A stretch of 49,036 nucleotides of DNA from an uncultured Pseudomonas sp. (GCF_946885955.1 NZ_CAMPHI010000041.1:1-49036), one strand, 5' to 3'; counted from the stretch's first letter, positions 17,967-28,316 are shown. The notes: generated by a model from the sequence alone, not told the origin. Program-made: numbers and translations.

Positions 17967-18793
17967 ACCAGGTCTGGAACATCGCCCGCAAGGAACTCAG
18001 CGACGGCCTGCGTAATCGCTGGTTGCTGGCCATCAGTCTGCTGTTTGCCGTGCTCGCGGCAGGTATCGCCTGGCTCGGCGCCGCGGCATCCGGGCAACTG
18101 GGCTTCACCTCGATCCCGGCGACCATTGCCAGCCTGGCGAGCCTTGCGACTTTCCTGGTGCCGCTGATCGCCTTGCTGCTGGCCTACGACGCGATAGTCG
18201 GCGAAGACGAGGGCGGCACCCTGATGCTGTTGCTGACCTATCCGTTGGGGCGCGGCCAGATGCTCCTGGGCAAGTTCGTCGGCCACGGCCTGATCCTCGC
18301 CCTGGCCACCCTGATCGGCTTCGGTTGCGCCGCCCTGGCCATCGCCGTGCTGGTCGAGGATGTCGAGCTGGGCCAACTGGTCTGGGCCTTCGGCCGCTTC
18401 ATCCTGTCCTCGACTTTGCTCGGCTGGGTGTTCCTCGCCCTGGCCTATGTGCTGAGCAGCAAGGCCAGCGAAAAATCCAGCGCCGCCGGGCTGGCCCTGG
18501 GCCTGTGGTTCCTCTTCGTGTTGGTGTTCGACCTGGCCTTGCTGGCCTTGCTGGTATTCAGCCAGGGTCAGTTCAACCCGGACCTGCTGCCCTGGCTGTT
18601 GCTGCTTAACCCGACCGACGTCTACCGGCTGATCAACCTGTCCGGCTTTGACGGCGGCGGCACTGCCGCCGGGGTGATGGCGTTGGGCGACGATTTGTCG
18701 GTGGCTGGCGGGCTGTTGTGGTCGTGCCTGCTGCTGTGGGTAGGAGTGCCGCTGCTGGCCGCCTACTGGGTGTTTCGGCGTCGGCCGAGCTGA
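17963..18793 (+). CDS. nosY: ABC transporter permease NosY
   Basis: Inner-membrane permease partner of NosF. The 276-aa protein has six predicted helices ([101 protein letters not shown]). The [17 protein letters not shown] loop is the ABC-2 coupling helix region seen in NosY. It starts by ATGA overlap with nosF. Confidence 0.96.
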   Translation: MNQVWNIARKELSDGLRNRWLLAISLLFAVLAAGIAWLGAAASGQLGFTSIPATIASLASLATFLVPLIALLLAYDAIVGEDEGGTLMLLLTYPLGRGQMLLGKFVGHGLILALATLIGFGCAALAIAVLVEDVELGQLVWAFGRFILSSTLLGWVFLALAYVLSSKASEKSSAAGLALGLWFLFVLVFDLALLALLVFSQGQFNPDLLPWLLLLNPTDVYRLINLSGFDGGGTAAGVMALGDDLSVAGGLLWSCLLLWVGVPLLAAYWVFRRRPS

Positions 18794-18865
18794 TTTTGGC
18801 GTTTAACTAAACCGCATGGTGTGCGTAGCGCACCGGGGTCGTTGCGACTGTTGGAGAAAAACTCG

Positions 18866-19414
18866 ATGAACATCAATCCACGCCTGATGCGGCTCGTGTC
18901 GGCAGCCCTGTTCGGCCTGCTGCTGGCCGCCTGCGGCGAACCCGAACAACAGGCCAAGACGCTCACCCCGGTGGCCTTCCACCCGAGCGACGAGTGCCAC
19001 GTCTGCGGCATGATCATTACCGATTTTCCCGGCCCCAAGGGTGAGGTTTTGGGGCAGGGCGGGGTGAAGAAATTCTGCTCCCCGGCGGAAATGCTCGGCT
19101 GGTGGCTGCAACCGGAAAATCGCCAACTGAAGGTCAAGCTGCTGGTCCATGACATGGGCCGCAGCGCCTGGGACAAGCCTGACGATCATTACCTGATCGA
19201 CGCGACCAGCGCCTATTACGTTGTCGGCACCCGCCTCAAGGGCGCCATGGGCGTGGTGCTGGCGTCCTTCGCCGACGAGCAGGCCGCGCGCCAGCTGGCC
19301 GAGCGCGAAGGCGGGCGGGTGCTGCGTTTCGAGGAAATCGACGCGTCCGTCCTGCAGATGGGCGCGGCCATGGACATGGGTAAGCAGGACGGTCATCAAC
19401 AAGCCAGCCGTTGA
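18866..19414 (+). CDS. nosL: Copper-binding lipoprotein NosL
   Basis: Outer-face lipoprotein that binds Cu(I) and hands copper to the NosZ maturation machinery. The lipobox LLAAC places the lipid on Cys23. The DECHVCGMII motif holds the Cys and Met used for Cu(I) binding, and FCSPAEMLGWW and a YYVVGT segment are conserved. The ATG at 18866 follows GGAG (18853-18856). The 182-aa length is normal. The gap after nosY (72 bp) is larger than inside nosDFY. Confidence 0.95.
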   Translation: MNINPRLMRLVSAALFGLLLAACGEPEQQAKTLTPVAFHPSDECHVCGMIITDFPGPKGEVLGQGGVKKFCSPAEMLGWWLQPENRQLKVKLLVHDMGRSAWDKPDDHYLIDATSAYYVVGTRLKGAMGVVLASFADEQAARQLAEREGGRVLRFEEIDASVLQMGAAMDMGKQDGHQQASR

Positions 19415-19447
19415 GGCAGGCAGCGACTTACACAAGGGGACTTCATC

Positions 19448-19612
19448 ATGGGAATCAGCATCTGGCAGCTACTGATCATGCTGCTGATCGTGGTCATGCT
19501 ATTCGGCAGCAAACGCCTGCGCAGCCTGGGTTCTGACCTGGGCGAGGCAATCGGCGGGTTTCGTAAATCGATCAACGCCAAGGATCAGACCGAGCCAACC
19601 GAGCGCTCATAA
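19448..19612 (+). CDS. tatE: TatA/E-type twin-arginine translocase subunit, 54 aa
   Basis: Single N-terminal membrane helix (WQLLIMLLIVVMLFG) followed by the TatA/E hinge FGSKRLRSLGSDLG and a short amphipathic helix ending in a polar tail (KDQTEPTERS). Such genes close the nos operon in several pseudomonads, where a dedicated Tat subunit fits the folded export of NosZ. Shorter than housekeeping TatA. It lies 33 bp after nosL, with AAGGGGA upstream. Confidence 0.9.
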   Translation: MGISIWQLLIMLLIVVMLFGSKRLRSLGSDLGEAIGGFRKSINAKDQTEPTERS

Positions 19613-19638
19613 GCAGCGGACTGCTGCGCACTTTTTTT
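19613..19638 (+). terminator. Likely Rho-independent terminator of the nos operon
   Basis: GCAGCggactGCTGC (19613-19627) is followed after four bases by a run of seven T (19632-19638), starting right after the tatE stop. Confidence 0.6.
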
Positions 19639-20043
19639 GTAGGTGCGGGGCCGATTGATGTATCCGGCATTGGATCGCCCCCGGATTTCATCCGGGCTAC
19701 GAACTCAGCTGGCGGAGCAGTTGTAGCCTGGACAAGCGCCAGCGCAATCCGGGATAGCGACCCCGGGTTACGCCAAGGCATCGCCCCGAAGTCACGGCTC
19801 CACTCCACAGGCGCATAGCTTATCCGCGTGTGAATCGGAGCTTGGGATCTACCCCTAGCGGCCCGTTCAGCGGGCATTCCCTCTACGCAAGCCAAAGCTG
19901 ATTGCGGTCAAGTCGCCAAACCTTTCCCTCGCGGTAAAAAGATCTTGTCCGGACAGCGCCGCTGCCCCGGATCGGAACCCGATCACCCGCACTCACTCGC
20001 AGGGTGACGCTGCCCGCCCGGCGCCGCCGGGCATCGGAGAGCA
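19639..20043. other. Gene-free intergenic region
   Basis: I see no credible gene. The left part holds half of a GTAGCCCGGAT-type repeat (ATTTCATCCGGGCTAC, about 19686-19701) and the related CAATCCGGGATAGC (19747-19760). The rest has no clear signal, although a promoter for the following dehydrogenase is expected here. Confidence 0.5.
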
Positions 20044-20790
20044 ATGATGAAAAGCGAATTCCAGGATCGTCTGGCCGTGGTCACCGGCGCCAGTTCGGGC
20101 ATCGGCCTGGCGCTGTGCGCGGCCTTGCTGCAACGCGGTGCCAGGGTATTGGCGATGTCCCGCACACTTGGCGGGTTGCCCGCGCTGATGGAAACCTATG
20201 GCGAGCGTTTGCACTGGCAAGCCGGCGACGTGACCTGCCGGGACGACCTCGACAGCCTGGCGCGACAGGCTGCGCGTCTCGGCCCGGTGGATTACCTGGT
20301 GCCCAACGCCGGCATCGCCGAACTGGCCGACTGCCTGGACCTGAGCGCCTTCGACCGGCAATGGGCGGTCAATGGTGCCGGCGCCTTGAACACCCTGGCG
20401 GCGTTGCGCGACACCCTGGCCAAACCGGCCTCGGTGGTGTTCGTCAGCACCTTTCTGAGCCATTTGAGCTTTCCCGGGCTGGCCGCCTATATCGCCAGCA
20501 AAGCGGCACTGAGCGCTCAGGTAAGAACCATAGCGGTGGAACTCGCCGCCCTGGATCTGCGCATCAACCTGGTTTCACCCGGCCCCACCGCGACGGCGAT
20601 CTGGGGCACCCTGGGGCTGACCGACGAGCAACTGGGCGAGATTGCCGATACGGTCGCCCAACGCTTGCTGCCCGGCCATTTCCTCGAAGCGGCGGCGGTC
20701 GCCAATGTCATTCTCTTCCAGCTGTCCCAGGGGGCCCGCGGCGTATATGGCCAGGACTGGGTGGTGGACAACGGCTACACCCTGAGCTGA
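20044..20790 (+). CDS. Short-chain dehydrogenase/reductase family protein
   Basis: Rossmann-fold NAD(P)-dependent oxidoreductase of 248 aa. The cofactor motif is TGASSGIG (residues 14-21), the structural motif is NAGIAEL, and the catalytic pair is Tyr149/Lys153 in YIASK, with a Ser near position 135. The C-terminus VYGQDWVVDNGYTLS is typical of classical SDRs. Two adjacent ATGs are possible; GGAGA upstream suits the first. Substrate is unknown. It is a single gene after the nos operon. Confidence 0.9.
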   Translation: MMKSEFQDRLAVVTGASSGIGLALCAALLQRGARVLAMSRTLGGLPALMETYGERLHWQAGDVTCRDDLDSLARQAARLGPVDYLVPNAGIAELADCLDLSAFDRQWAVNGAGALNTLAALRDTLAKPASVVFVSTFLSHLSFPGLAAYIASKAALSAQVRTIAVELAALDLRINLVSPGPTATAIWGTLGLTDEQLGEIADTVAQRLLPGHFLEAAAVANVILFQLSQGARGVYGQDWVVDNGYTLS

Positions 20791-20961
20791 CCCGGAGGGC
20801 GCTGCGAGCCGCAGCGAAAGCAGCCTGCAGGGCTATTCGCGTATCGCTCGCCGCGAGGCACGTCGCCGGACCGTCCGACAACAAGCCGCTTATGCAGCGG
20901 CTACGAGGGCAAGCCCTTTGCCTTCGTCGTGCCGGCCATGAATGGCCTGCAATCAGTTTCC

Positions 20962-21002
20962 ATTGCAGCTATAAAGCAAAGTTATTGCTCTATAGCTGCA
21001 AT
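20962..21002. repeat. 41-nt near-perfect AT-rich palindrome
   Basis: ATTGCAGCTATA (20962-20973) pairs perfectly with TATAGCTGCAAT (20991-21002). The inner AGCAA and TTGCT extend the stem around a 5-nt AGTTA loop, with one mismatch. It has no T-run on either side. The surrounding 20791-21328 region contains no credible gene. Confidence 0.85.
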
Positions 21003-21328
21003 GTTATTCATTAGAGATAAGTGATTCGCTTCGGCACACTGCGCAGGCACTTACCTCCAGCGTGGCCATTTGCCGCGCCAATATGAACCAGATCGAAAAG
21101 GAGCGGCGTGTAAACGCGGTGCGCCTGTTCGTGGGCGTTCGTGATCGGTCGCGCAAGTCTTATGAAACCCATCTCTATCAAACTGCCCATGGCTGCCGCG
21201 ACAACGCTGATGGTCGCCGCACGCGGCAGCAAAACTTCCGTTCGTTAATTGAATTGACCCGCGCGAACTCCGCCAAGCGGCGCGCGAGCGGTTCGACCTT
21301 GCCAAACAGAAAACTCCGGGCAGCAACC

Positions 21329-22468
21329 ATGCAACAACATCTATCCGACTGGCTCAGATCCCTTGCTCCCGCGCCGCTCAATGCTCACCCTCGAGAATGG
21401 CTGCGCGCGACCATTGGGGTCGGCGTCGTCATGGCACTCTGCGTTTCGCTCGGTGCCTGGTGGTTCGGCATGCCGATCACCCATAGCCTTGCCGGCCCTG
21501 CCGGGGCCTCCGCGGTCCTGCTGTTCGGCGCTTCGTCCAGCCCCTTCGCCCAGCCGTGGTCGGTTCTGGGCGGCAACTTGTTGTCCACGTTGATTGGCAT
21601 AGCGCTGGGGTTGAGTGCGCTGCACACGCAGCCGGCGATCATGCTGGCTGCCGCCCTTTCGCTCGCATGCATGGTTGCCATGCGCTGTCTGCATCCGCCG
21701 GGCTGCGCCCTGGCCGTGGTGGTCGCCAGCGGTGGGGCGGATGTCGCGGTGCAGGGCTACGCCTTGCTCGTGCCGGTGGCGGCGACCTCGCTGTTGCTGG
21801 TTGCGGTCGCCTTGCTCTACAACAACCTGACCGGCCACGCCTATCCGAAGTGGCGTCTGCCCAGGGAAAACAGTCACCACACCCAGGATCTGTTGCCGAG
21901 CGAGCGGATGAGCTTTACCCGCAACGACATCGACCAGGCCTTGCAGGACTTCGGCGAATACGTCGACGTGACCCGCGACGATCTGGAGCAGCTGATCAAG
22001 CAAACCGAGAAACACGCGTTGCGCCGCAGCATGGGCGAGATCACCGCGGCGGATATCATGTCGCGCGATCTGCATTGCGCCGCGCCGGACAGTTTTATCG
22101 AACAGGCCTGGCAGACCCTGCGCGAGCATCGCCTGCGCTCGCTGCCGGTGCTCGAGGAAGGCAGCCGCAAACTGATCGGCATCGTCACCCTGGTCGATCT
22201 GCTCAAGCAGTTCCAGCCGAGCCGGGCGCGGGTCAATCTGGGTCAGCTGAAGTACCTGCGCGGCACCAAACTGCGCTCGGTCATGAGCGCGCCGGTGATC
22301 TCGGTGACGCCCGATGCGCACATGGTCGACCTGGTGTTTCTGCTCTCCGATCGCGGCTTGCATTGCCTGCCGGTGGTGGACGAGCAGCAGCGCCTGGTCG
22401 GCATGATCACCCAGACCGATCTGATCGCCGCGCTGTACCGCAACTGGCTCAAGCACCTGCCGGATTGA
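21329..22468 (+). CDS. HPP-family membrane protein with two CBS domains
   Basis: Residues ~20-175 form an HPP membrane domain with about five helices; the namesake HPP motif is in RCLHPPGCALAVV, and HSLAGPAGASAVLLFG is also typical. After a linker come two CBS domains (TAADIMSRDLHCAAPDSF... and RSVMSAPVISVTPDAHM...), which usually bind adenosyl ligands and regulate transporters. HPP proteins of cyanobacteria and chloroplasts have been linked to nitrite transport. Here, between nos and nor genes, nitrite or another nitrogen oxide is a reasonable but unproven substrate. The ATG at 21329 is chosen because the conserved protein begins there; the ribosome site is weak. Length 379 aa. Confidence 0.9.
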   Translation: MQQHLSDWLRSLAPAPLNAHPREWLRATIGVGVVMALCVSLGAWWFGMPITHSLAGPAGASAVLLFGASSSPFAQPWSVLGGNLLSTLIGIALGLSALHTQPAIMLAAALSLACMVAMRCLHPPGCALAVVVASGGADVAVQGYALLVPVAATSLLLVAVALLYNNLTGHAYPKWRLPRENSHHTQDLLPSERMSFTRNDIDQALQDFGEYVDVTRDDLEQLIKQTEKHALRRSMGEITAADIMSRDLHCAAPDSFIEQAWQTLREHRLRSLPVLEEGSRKLIGIVTLVDLLKQFQPSRARVNLGQLKYLRGTKLRSVMSAPVISVTPDAHMVDLVFLLSDRGLHCLPVVDEQQRLVGMITQTDLIAALYRNWLKHLPD

Positions 22469-22639
22469 ACCGTCGCGGTAGCTGCGTTCAGGTATTCGGC
22501 GCCGTCGTAGGGTGCGCGTCACGCGCACCGGGATTCTAGGCCGACGCCAGTGCGCACGGAGCACCCCACGAGCGGGGCCGTCTCGACTCAGCGGTTGTAA
22601 CCGAGCCGGACAGGCTATTGGTGCCGCGCCAACCCGTTC

Positions 22640-23500
22640 CTAGGTATCGGGATACCAGCGCGACCAGTCGAAGTCGTCGCTGACCACTTCGCGCAGCAGT
22701 TCCAGGGCGCTGCGCAGGGCCGGGCTATCGGCGGCCCGAGGATAGACCAGGTACACCGGGTAGGTGAATTCCGGGGCCTTTTCCACCCGTTTGAGGAGGC
22801 CTTCATCAAGGTAGCGCTGCACTACCCGGGTGCGGAAGTAACCGCGGCCGCCGCATTGCAGCAGGTACTGCAAGGCGAACGGGCCGAGGCTGAAGGAGAG
22901 GGCGTTGCGGGTGTATTCAGGCAGCGCGTTGTCATGCAGCTTGCGAAACGCCGGGCCCCAGTCGACATACATATAGGGCTCGGGATTGTGCGCCTGCACC
23001 ACCTGGATCAGCTTTTCCTCGAGCAATTGCTCGACCTGCAGGCTCGGCCAGTACTCGGGTTGGTGCACCAGGGCGGCGTCGAGCACGCCGAGGTCGAGCT
23101 GCTGTTGCAACAGGCTGCCGCTGGCCACTTCGCTGCGCAACGCGTGGGCCGGCAAGGCCTGGCGCAAGCGCTGCAGCCACGCCAGCATCAGTGGGTTGCA
23201 CAGGCTGGTCTCCGCCCCCAGCGTCAGCAGCTCGCCATAACCGCGCGGCAACGGCAGGTCCCGGCGCGCGGCTTCCCAGGTCTGTACCAGCTGCGTCGCG
23301 TAGGGCACGAAACGCTCGCCGTCGGCGGTCAGCCGCGCGCCGGCACGGTTGCGCACGAACAGCCGGCAGCCGAGCTGGTTTTCCAGGTTCTGGATGCGGG
23401 CGGTCACCGCCGTCTGGGTGATATGCAGGCGTTCCGCGGTGGCGATAAAGCTACCGCTACGGGTGATATCGAGAAAGGTGCGGGCGAGATCGATGTCCAT
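22640..23500 (-). CDS. LysR-family transcriptional regulator
   Basis: 286-aa regulator with an N-terminal winged helix (MDIDLARTFLDITRSGSF, then RLHITQTAVTARIQNLE recognition helix) and a C-terminal effector domain. It is related to the HTH of regulators whose second helix reads GSFxxAAERL. The effector domain is not recognisable by eye. It is transcribed away from the HPP-CBS gene end (convergent) and co-directionally with the downstream DNA, with no divergent partner; the next gene on the right is cytochrome c551 on the same strand. Target unknown. Confidence 0.93.
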   Translation of the reverse strand: MDIDLARTFLDITRSGSFIATAERLHITQTAVTARIQNLENQLGCRLFVRNRAGARLTADGERFVPYATQLVQTWEAARRDLPLPRGYGELLTLGAETSLCNPLMLAWLQRLRQALPAHALRSEVASGSLLQQQLDLGVLDAALVHQPEYWPSLQVEQLLEEKLIQVVQAHNPEPYMYVDWGPAFRKLHDNALPEYTRNALSFSLGPFALQYLLQCGGRGYFRTRVVQRYLDEGLLKRVEKAPEFTYPVYLVYPRAADSPALRSALELLREVVSDDFDWSRWYPDT

Positions 23501-23624
23501 TACGGCGCTTCACTTCAATGAAACTGATAAGAAGCGGCATTGTATGGCACTGAGGAGATATTTAACGTCTCGAATCCCAGGTCTTTCAGGCTACCGGGAG
23601 AAGAGCAAAGGCGGGGGGGCGGGG

Positions 23625-23658
23625 AGGACGCCACTGGCGGTTACGAAAGTGGCGTCCT
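23625..23658 (-). terminator. Terminator-like hairpin after cytochrome c551
   Basis: A perfect 11-bp inverted repeat (AGGACGCCACT / AGTGGCGTCCT) begins eight bases past the stop. There is no clear T-run on the minus strand, so it may act with other signals. Confidence 0.5.
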
Positions 23659-23666
23659 GGCGGGGC

Positions 23667-23990
23667 TTACTTCTGGCTCAGCACCCATTCGGCGAGGATC
23701 TTAGCTTCCTCTTCGGTGACCGGGTTGGCCGGCATCGGTATCGGGCCCCAGGTGCCCTGGGTACCATTTTTGATACGCCCGGCCAGCAGTTCGACGGCAC
23801 CTTCGGTACCTGCGTATTTGGCGGCGACGTCCTTGAACGCCGGGCCAACCACTTTCATGTCGATCTTATGGCAAGCGGCGCACGGCTTGCTCTTGAACAG
23901 TGCTTCGGCGGCTGCCGAGTCGACGGCCAGGGCACTTTGCATACTGAGGGCAGCGCCCAGGGCCAACAACGGAGTGAAAAACTTCTTCAT
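23667..23990 (-). CDS. nirM: Cytochrome c551 precursor (c8 type)
   Basis: Small periplasmic electron carrier that donates electrons to cytochrome cd1 nitrite reductase and other denitrification enzymes. Residues 1-22 form the signal peptide (ending QSALA). The haem site is CAACH (Cys37, Cys40, His41), and the distal Met lies in [10 protein letters not shown], the classic Pseudomonas c551 pattern. 107 aa precursor. GAGGAA precedes the ATG. The symbol nirM is used by homology; no nirS cluster is next to it here. Confidence 0.9.
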   Translation of the reverse strand: MKKFFTPLLALGAALSMQSALAVDSAAAEALFKSKPCAACHKIDMKVVGPAFKDVAAKYAGTEGAVELLAGRIKNGTQGTWGPIPMPANPVTEEEAKILAEWVLSQK

Positions 23991-24153
23991 GGTATTTCCT
24001 CAAGGCGGTGACGCGAAGCGTTAGCGAGCCTGCGTCGATTTGGCGTAGTTAACGGCTTGGCATACATGGTACCGAGCCCTGTGTGATGCATCGCTAGTGG
24101 CGACAGTTTGCCGAAAACGATCCAAGCATAGCCGGGAGCCGTTTACTTGCGTT

Positions 24154-24167
24154 TGATTTCAATCAAC
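24154..24167. promoter_or_regulatory. Perfect Anr/Dnr box, c551 side
   Basis: TTGATTTCAATCAA matches the consensus exactly. It lies 164 bp upstream of the cytochrome c551 start; on the minus strand a class II start would be near 24119. Confidence 0.85.
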
Positions 24168-24299
24168 TGTTGCCGTTAGCCACTGTGCGTCGCCGCAACC
24201 CCTCGGTTCAATGCGGCTTATCGTCTCAGACAACGACCCCGGACCAAGGTGCGAGTTTCTCCAGTACGGCTGCCGGAGGGACATCCCGCGCCGATGCAC

Positions 24300-24313
24300 T
24301 TGACCACAATCAA
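24300..24313. promoter_or_regulatory. Anr/Dnr box, nirQ side
   Basis: TTGACCACAATCAA has one mismatch from TTGAT-N4-ATCAA. It lies 84 bp upstream of the nirQ start, giving a predicted plus-strand start near 24348. Confidence 0.8.
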
Positions 24314-24396
24314 GAGTTGCCGGCGGATGCCTTGAGCGTAGCGCCGCGTCGCGGTTAGCGTGCAGACATGCTCAATAGTCCGCCGAGGTATCCGTT

Positions 24397-25206
24397 GTGA
24401 ATGCGCCCATCCAATCAATCGACGCCGCACGCGCCATGCCGTTCTACCAGGCCCTGGGTAGCGAAGAGGTGCTGTTCGAGAAAGCCTGGCAGCACGGCAT
24501 GCCGGTACTGATCAAAGGGCCGACCGGGTGCGGCAAAACCCGTTTCGTGCAGTACATGGCCCACCGCCTGAACCTGCCGCTGTACACCGTGGCCTGCCAT
24601 GACGACCTGTCCGCCGCCGACCTGGTCGGTCGCCATCTGATCGGAGCCCAGGGCACCTGGTGGCAGGACGGTCCGCTGACCCGCGCGGTGCGCGAAGGCT
24701 GTATCTGTTACCTGGATGAAGTGGTCGAAGCGCGCCAGGACACCGCTGTGGTGCTGCACCCGCTGGCTGACGACCGCCGCGAGCTGTATCTGGAGCGCAC
24801 CGGCGAAGTGCTGCGCGCGCCGCCCGGTTTTATGCTGGTGGTGTCCTACAACCCCGGCTATCAGAACCTGCTCAAGGGCATGAAGCCGAGCACCCGCCAG
24901 CGCTTCGTCGCCCTGCGTTTCGACTACCCAGCGCAGGCCGAGGAGGAACGCATAGTCGCCAACGAGGCGCAGGTCGATACCGTCCTGGCGGCCCAGGTGG
25001 TCCAGTTGGGGCAGGCGTTGCGGCGCCTGGAACAACATGATCTGGAGGAGGTGGCGTCCACCCGCCTGCTGATTTTCGCCGCACGCATGATCGGCGCCGG
25101 CATGAGCCCGCGCGAAGCTTGCCTGGCTTGCCTGGCCGAACCGCTGTCGGACGATCCGCAGACGGTTGCGGCGCTGATGGACGTGGTCGATGTCCACTTC
25201 GCTTGA
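24397..25206 (+). CDS. nirQ: MoxR-type AAA ATPase required for nitric-oxide reductase activation
   Basis: Cytoplasmic ATPase (also named NorQ) that with NorD inserts the non-haem iron into NorB. Walker A is GPTGCGKT (residues 41-48), Walker B is CYLDEVVEA, sensor 1 is VVSYNPGYQ, and the STRQRFVAL arginine finger follows. The 269-aa length is normal. It starts with GTG at 24397, preceded by GAGG; an ATG at 24436 would remove conserved residues. The C-terminus overlaps the next gene by 17 bp. Confidence 0.95.
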   Translation: MNAPIQSIDAARAMPFYQALGSEEVLFEKAWQHGMPVLIKGPTGCGKTRFVQYMAHRLNLPLYTVACHDDLSAADLVGRHLIGAQGTWWQDGPLTRAVREGCICYLDEVVEARQDTAVVLHPLADDRRELYLERTGEVLRAPPGFMLVVSYNPGYQNLLKGMKPSTRQRFVALRFDYPAQAEEERIVANEAQVDTVLAAQVVQLGQALRRLEQHDLEEVASTRLLIFAARMIGAGMSPREACLACLAEPLSDDPQTVAALMDVVDVHFA

Positions 25207-25789
25207 ACTGACCTCATGCCCAGACGCCAGCCCGGCGCGCCATCTGCCGGGCGATCTGGCGATGTGGTTTTTTATCCTCGCCGAGCTGACGGTATTCGGC
25301 CTGCTGATTCTGGTCTTCGCCGTCACCCAGGCCCTGCACCCGCAGCTGTTTCACGACAGCCGCCAGTTGCTCGACAGCACCACCGGCCTGGCGCTGACTT
25401 TGAGCCTGCTCAGCAGCGGCTTGCTCGCCGCCCTGGCCCAGGAGCAGGTGCGTCAGGCCCGCGGCCGGCGCGCGGCCTGGTTGCTGCTGGCCGCGCTGCT
25501 TTCGGCCTGCATTTACGTCGGCTTGAAGCTCAGTGAATACGCGCACTTGTCCGGCCTCGGGCTGGGCATGGAGCACAACACCTTCTTCACCCTGTACTGG
25601 ATTCTCACCGGCTTTCACTTTCTCCATGTGCTGCTCGGCATGCTGATTCTCGCCTGGCTGGCCGAGCGTTGCCGACGATGCGCCTTTGCCCCGGGTAACT
25701 ACAGCTCGCTGGAATCCGGCGTGCTCTATTGGCACATGGTCGACCTGGTCTGGGTGCTGCTGTTTCCGCTGGTGTATGTCCTGAATTGA
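25190..25789 (+). CDS. norE: Cytochrome c oxidase subunit III-like protein NorE
   Basis: Five-helix inner-membrane protein of the haem-copper oxidase subunit III family (199 aa), with the typical GDLAMWFFILAELTVFG start, a FHFLHVLLGM helix and the terminal ESGVLYWHMVDLVWVLLFPLVY. It supports full nitric-oxide reductase activity but is not catalytic. It overlaps nirQ and is followed 14 bp later by norF, matching the nirQ-norE-norF arrangement of pseudomonads. The P. aeruginosa name for this gene is nirO. Confidence 0.93.
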   Translation: MSTSLELTSCPDASPARHLPGDLAMWFFILAELTVFGLLILVFAVTQALHPQLFHDSRQLLDSTTGLALTLSLLSSGLLAALAQEQVRQARGRRAAWLLLAALLSACIYVGLKLSEYAHLSGLGLGMEHNTFFTLYWILTGFHFLHVLLGMLILAWLAERCRRCAFAPGNYSSLESGVLYWHMVDLVWVLLFPLVYVLN

Positions 25790-25803
25790 CCGAGGAGGTC
25801 GCC

Positions 25804-26061
25804 ATGTCCGCTTCGCGCACCCTGATCTACTGCTGGCTGGGCCTGGCCGTGCTGTCCGTGGTCAGCGTGCAGCTGGGCAGCAGCGGGGCGACCTTGCTGC
25901 TGAGTGCGGGCGTATTGCTGGCGGCGCTGGGCAAGGCCTGGCTGATCGCCGACGGCTTCATGGAGCTGCGCCACGCCCCACGCTTATGGCGCGGCTTGCT
26001 GCTCGCCTGGCCAGTGACGATGGCGGCGGGCGTGCTGCTGGCGTTGCGCTGCTCCTTATAG
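25804..26061 (+). CDS. norF: NorF-like small membrane protein (cytochrome oxidase subunit IV type)
   Basis: 85-aa protein with three helices (IYCWLGLAVLSVVSVQL, ATLLLSAGVLLAALGKAWLIADGF, LLLAWPVTMAAGVLLAL) and the GKAWLIADGFMELRHAP signature of the prokaryotic subunit IV family. GAGGAGG before the ATG at 25804 fixes the start. It ends the nirQ-norE-norF unit. Confidence 0.9.
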   Translation: MSASRTLIYCWLGLAVLSVVSVQLGSSGATLLLSAGVLLAALGKAWLIADGFMELRHAPRLWRGLLLAWPVTMAAGVLLALRCSL

Positions 26062-26278
26062 CTCGGGATCGGGGCTAAAGCACACGTAGTCCGTAGCCCG
26101 GGTCGAGCTCAGCGAAACCCGGGAAAGGGTGCCCCGGGTATCGCTGTGCTCAATACAAGCTGCGCTCAGCGCCAACCTACCCATCACCCCCGAATCTGCA
26201 AATCGCGGACAAGTCTTCGGCATGGCCGCCCTACGAATAATCACGCTCTCTATACCCGACCTGTTTGATCGGTCTTTC

Positions 26279-26292
26279 TTGATTGCCATCAA
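26279..26292 (+). promoter_or_regulatory. Perfect Anr/Dnr box of norCB
   Basis: TTGATTGCCATCAA, exact consensus, 58 bp upstream of norC. The predicted start is near 26327. Confidence 0.88.
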
Positions 26293-26349
26293 GCGGGTTT
26301 CGCTAGGTCGCTTTCTAGAATGGACTCGCCAAGCAAAGAGGAAGCGACC

Positions 26350-26790
26350 ATGTCAGAGACCTTCACCAAGAGCATGGCCAGGAACATCTACTTCGGGGGA
26401 AGCCTGTTCTTCTTCCTGGTGTTCCTGGCCCTGACCTATCACACAGAGCAGACCTTTCCGGAGCGTACCAACGCATCGGAGCTGACCGAGTCGGTTATTC
26501 GCGGCAAGGCGGTCTGGGAAAACAACAACTGCATCGGCTGCCACAGCCTGCTGGGCGAGGGTGCCTACTTCGCGCCTGAGCTGGGCAATGTGTTCACCCG
26601 GCGCGGCGAGGACGCGGGCTTCAAACCTTTCCTGCACGCCTGGATGAAGGCACAACCGCTGGGTATCCCGGGGCGCAGGACGATGCCGCAATTCAACCTG
26701 AGCGAGCAGGAAGTTGACGATATGGCGGAGTTCCTCAAGTGGACTTCGAAGATCGATACCAACAACTGGCCGCCAAACAAGGAGGGCTGA
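26350..26790 (+). CDS. norC: Nitric-oxide reductase cytochrome c subunit
   Basis: Membrane-anchored c-type cytochrome that feeds electrons to NorB. One N-terminal helix (residues ~13-30, FGGSLFFFLVFLALTY) anchors a periplasmic domain with the haem site CIGCH (Cys61-His65) and a distal Met in RRTMPQFNLS. The ATG at 26350 is selected by the preceding GAGGAAG; the ATG at 26320 lies in the leader. Length 146 aa. Confidence 0.97.
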   Translation: MSETFTKSMARNIYFGGSLFFFLVFLALTYHTEQTFPERTNASELTESVIRGKAVWENNNCIGCHSLLGEGAYFAPELGNVFTRRGEDAGFKPFLHAWMKAQPLGIPGRRTMPQFNLSEQEVDDMAEFLKWTSKIDTNNWPPNKEG

Positions 26791-28224
<1,434 letters not shown>

Positions 28225-28247
28225 GTGGTGATTGTTGGTTAACTTCT

Positions 28248-28275
28248 CGGCCCGGCTGGTACAGCGGGCCGTTTT
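28248..28275 (+). terminator. Rho-independent terminator after norCB
   Basis: CGGCCC (28248-28253) and GGGCCG (28266-28271) form a stem with further inner pairing and are followed by TTTT. norD may therefore need its own promoter or read-through. Confidence 0.7.
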
Positions 28276-28316
28276 GCGTTTGCTGAACAGCGGCCCTGCT
28301 TGAAGGGCCGCAACAG

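Noticed and set aside
20004..21014. A plus-strand frame overlapping the short-chain dehydrogenase
   Set aside because: It is out of frame with the dehydrogenase, which has all motifs, and reads into repeats.
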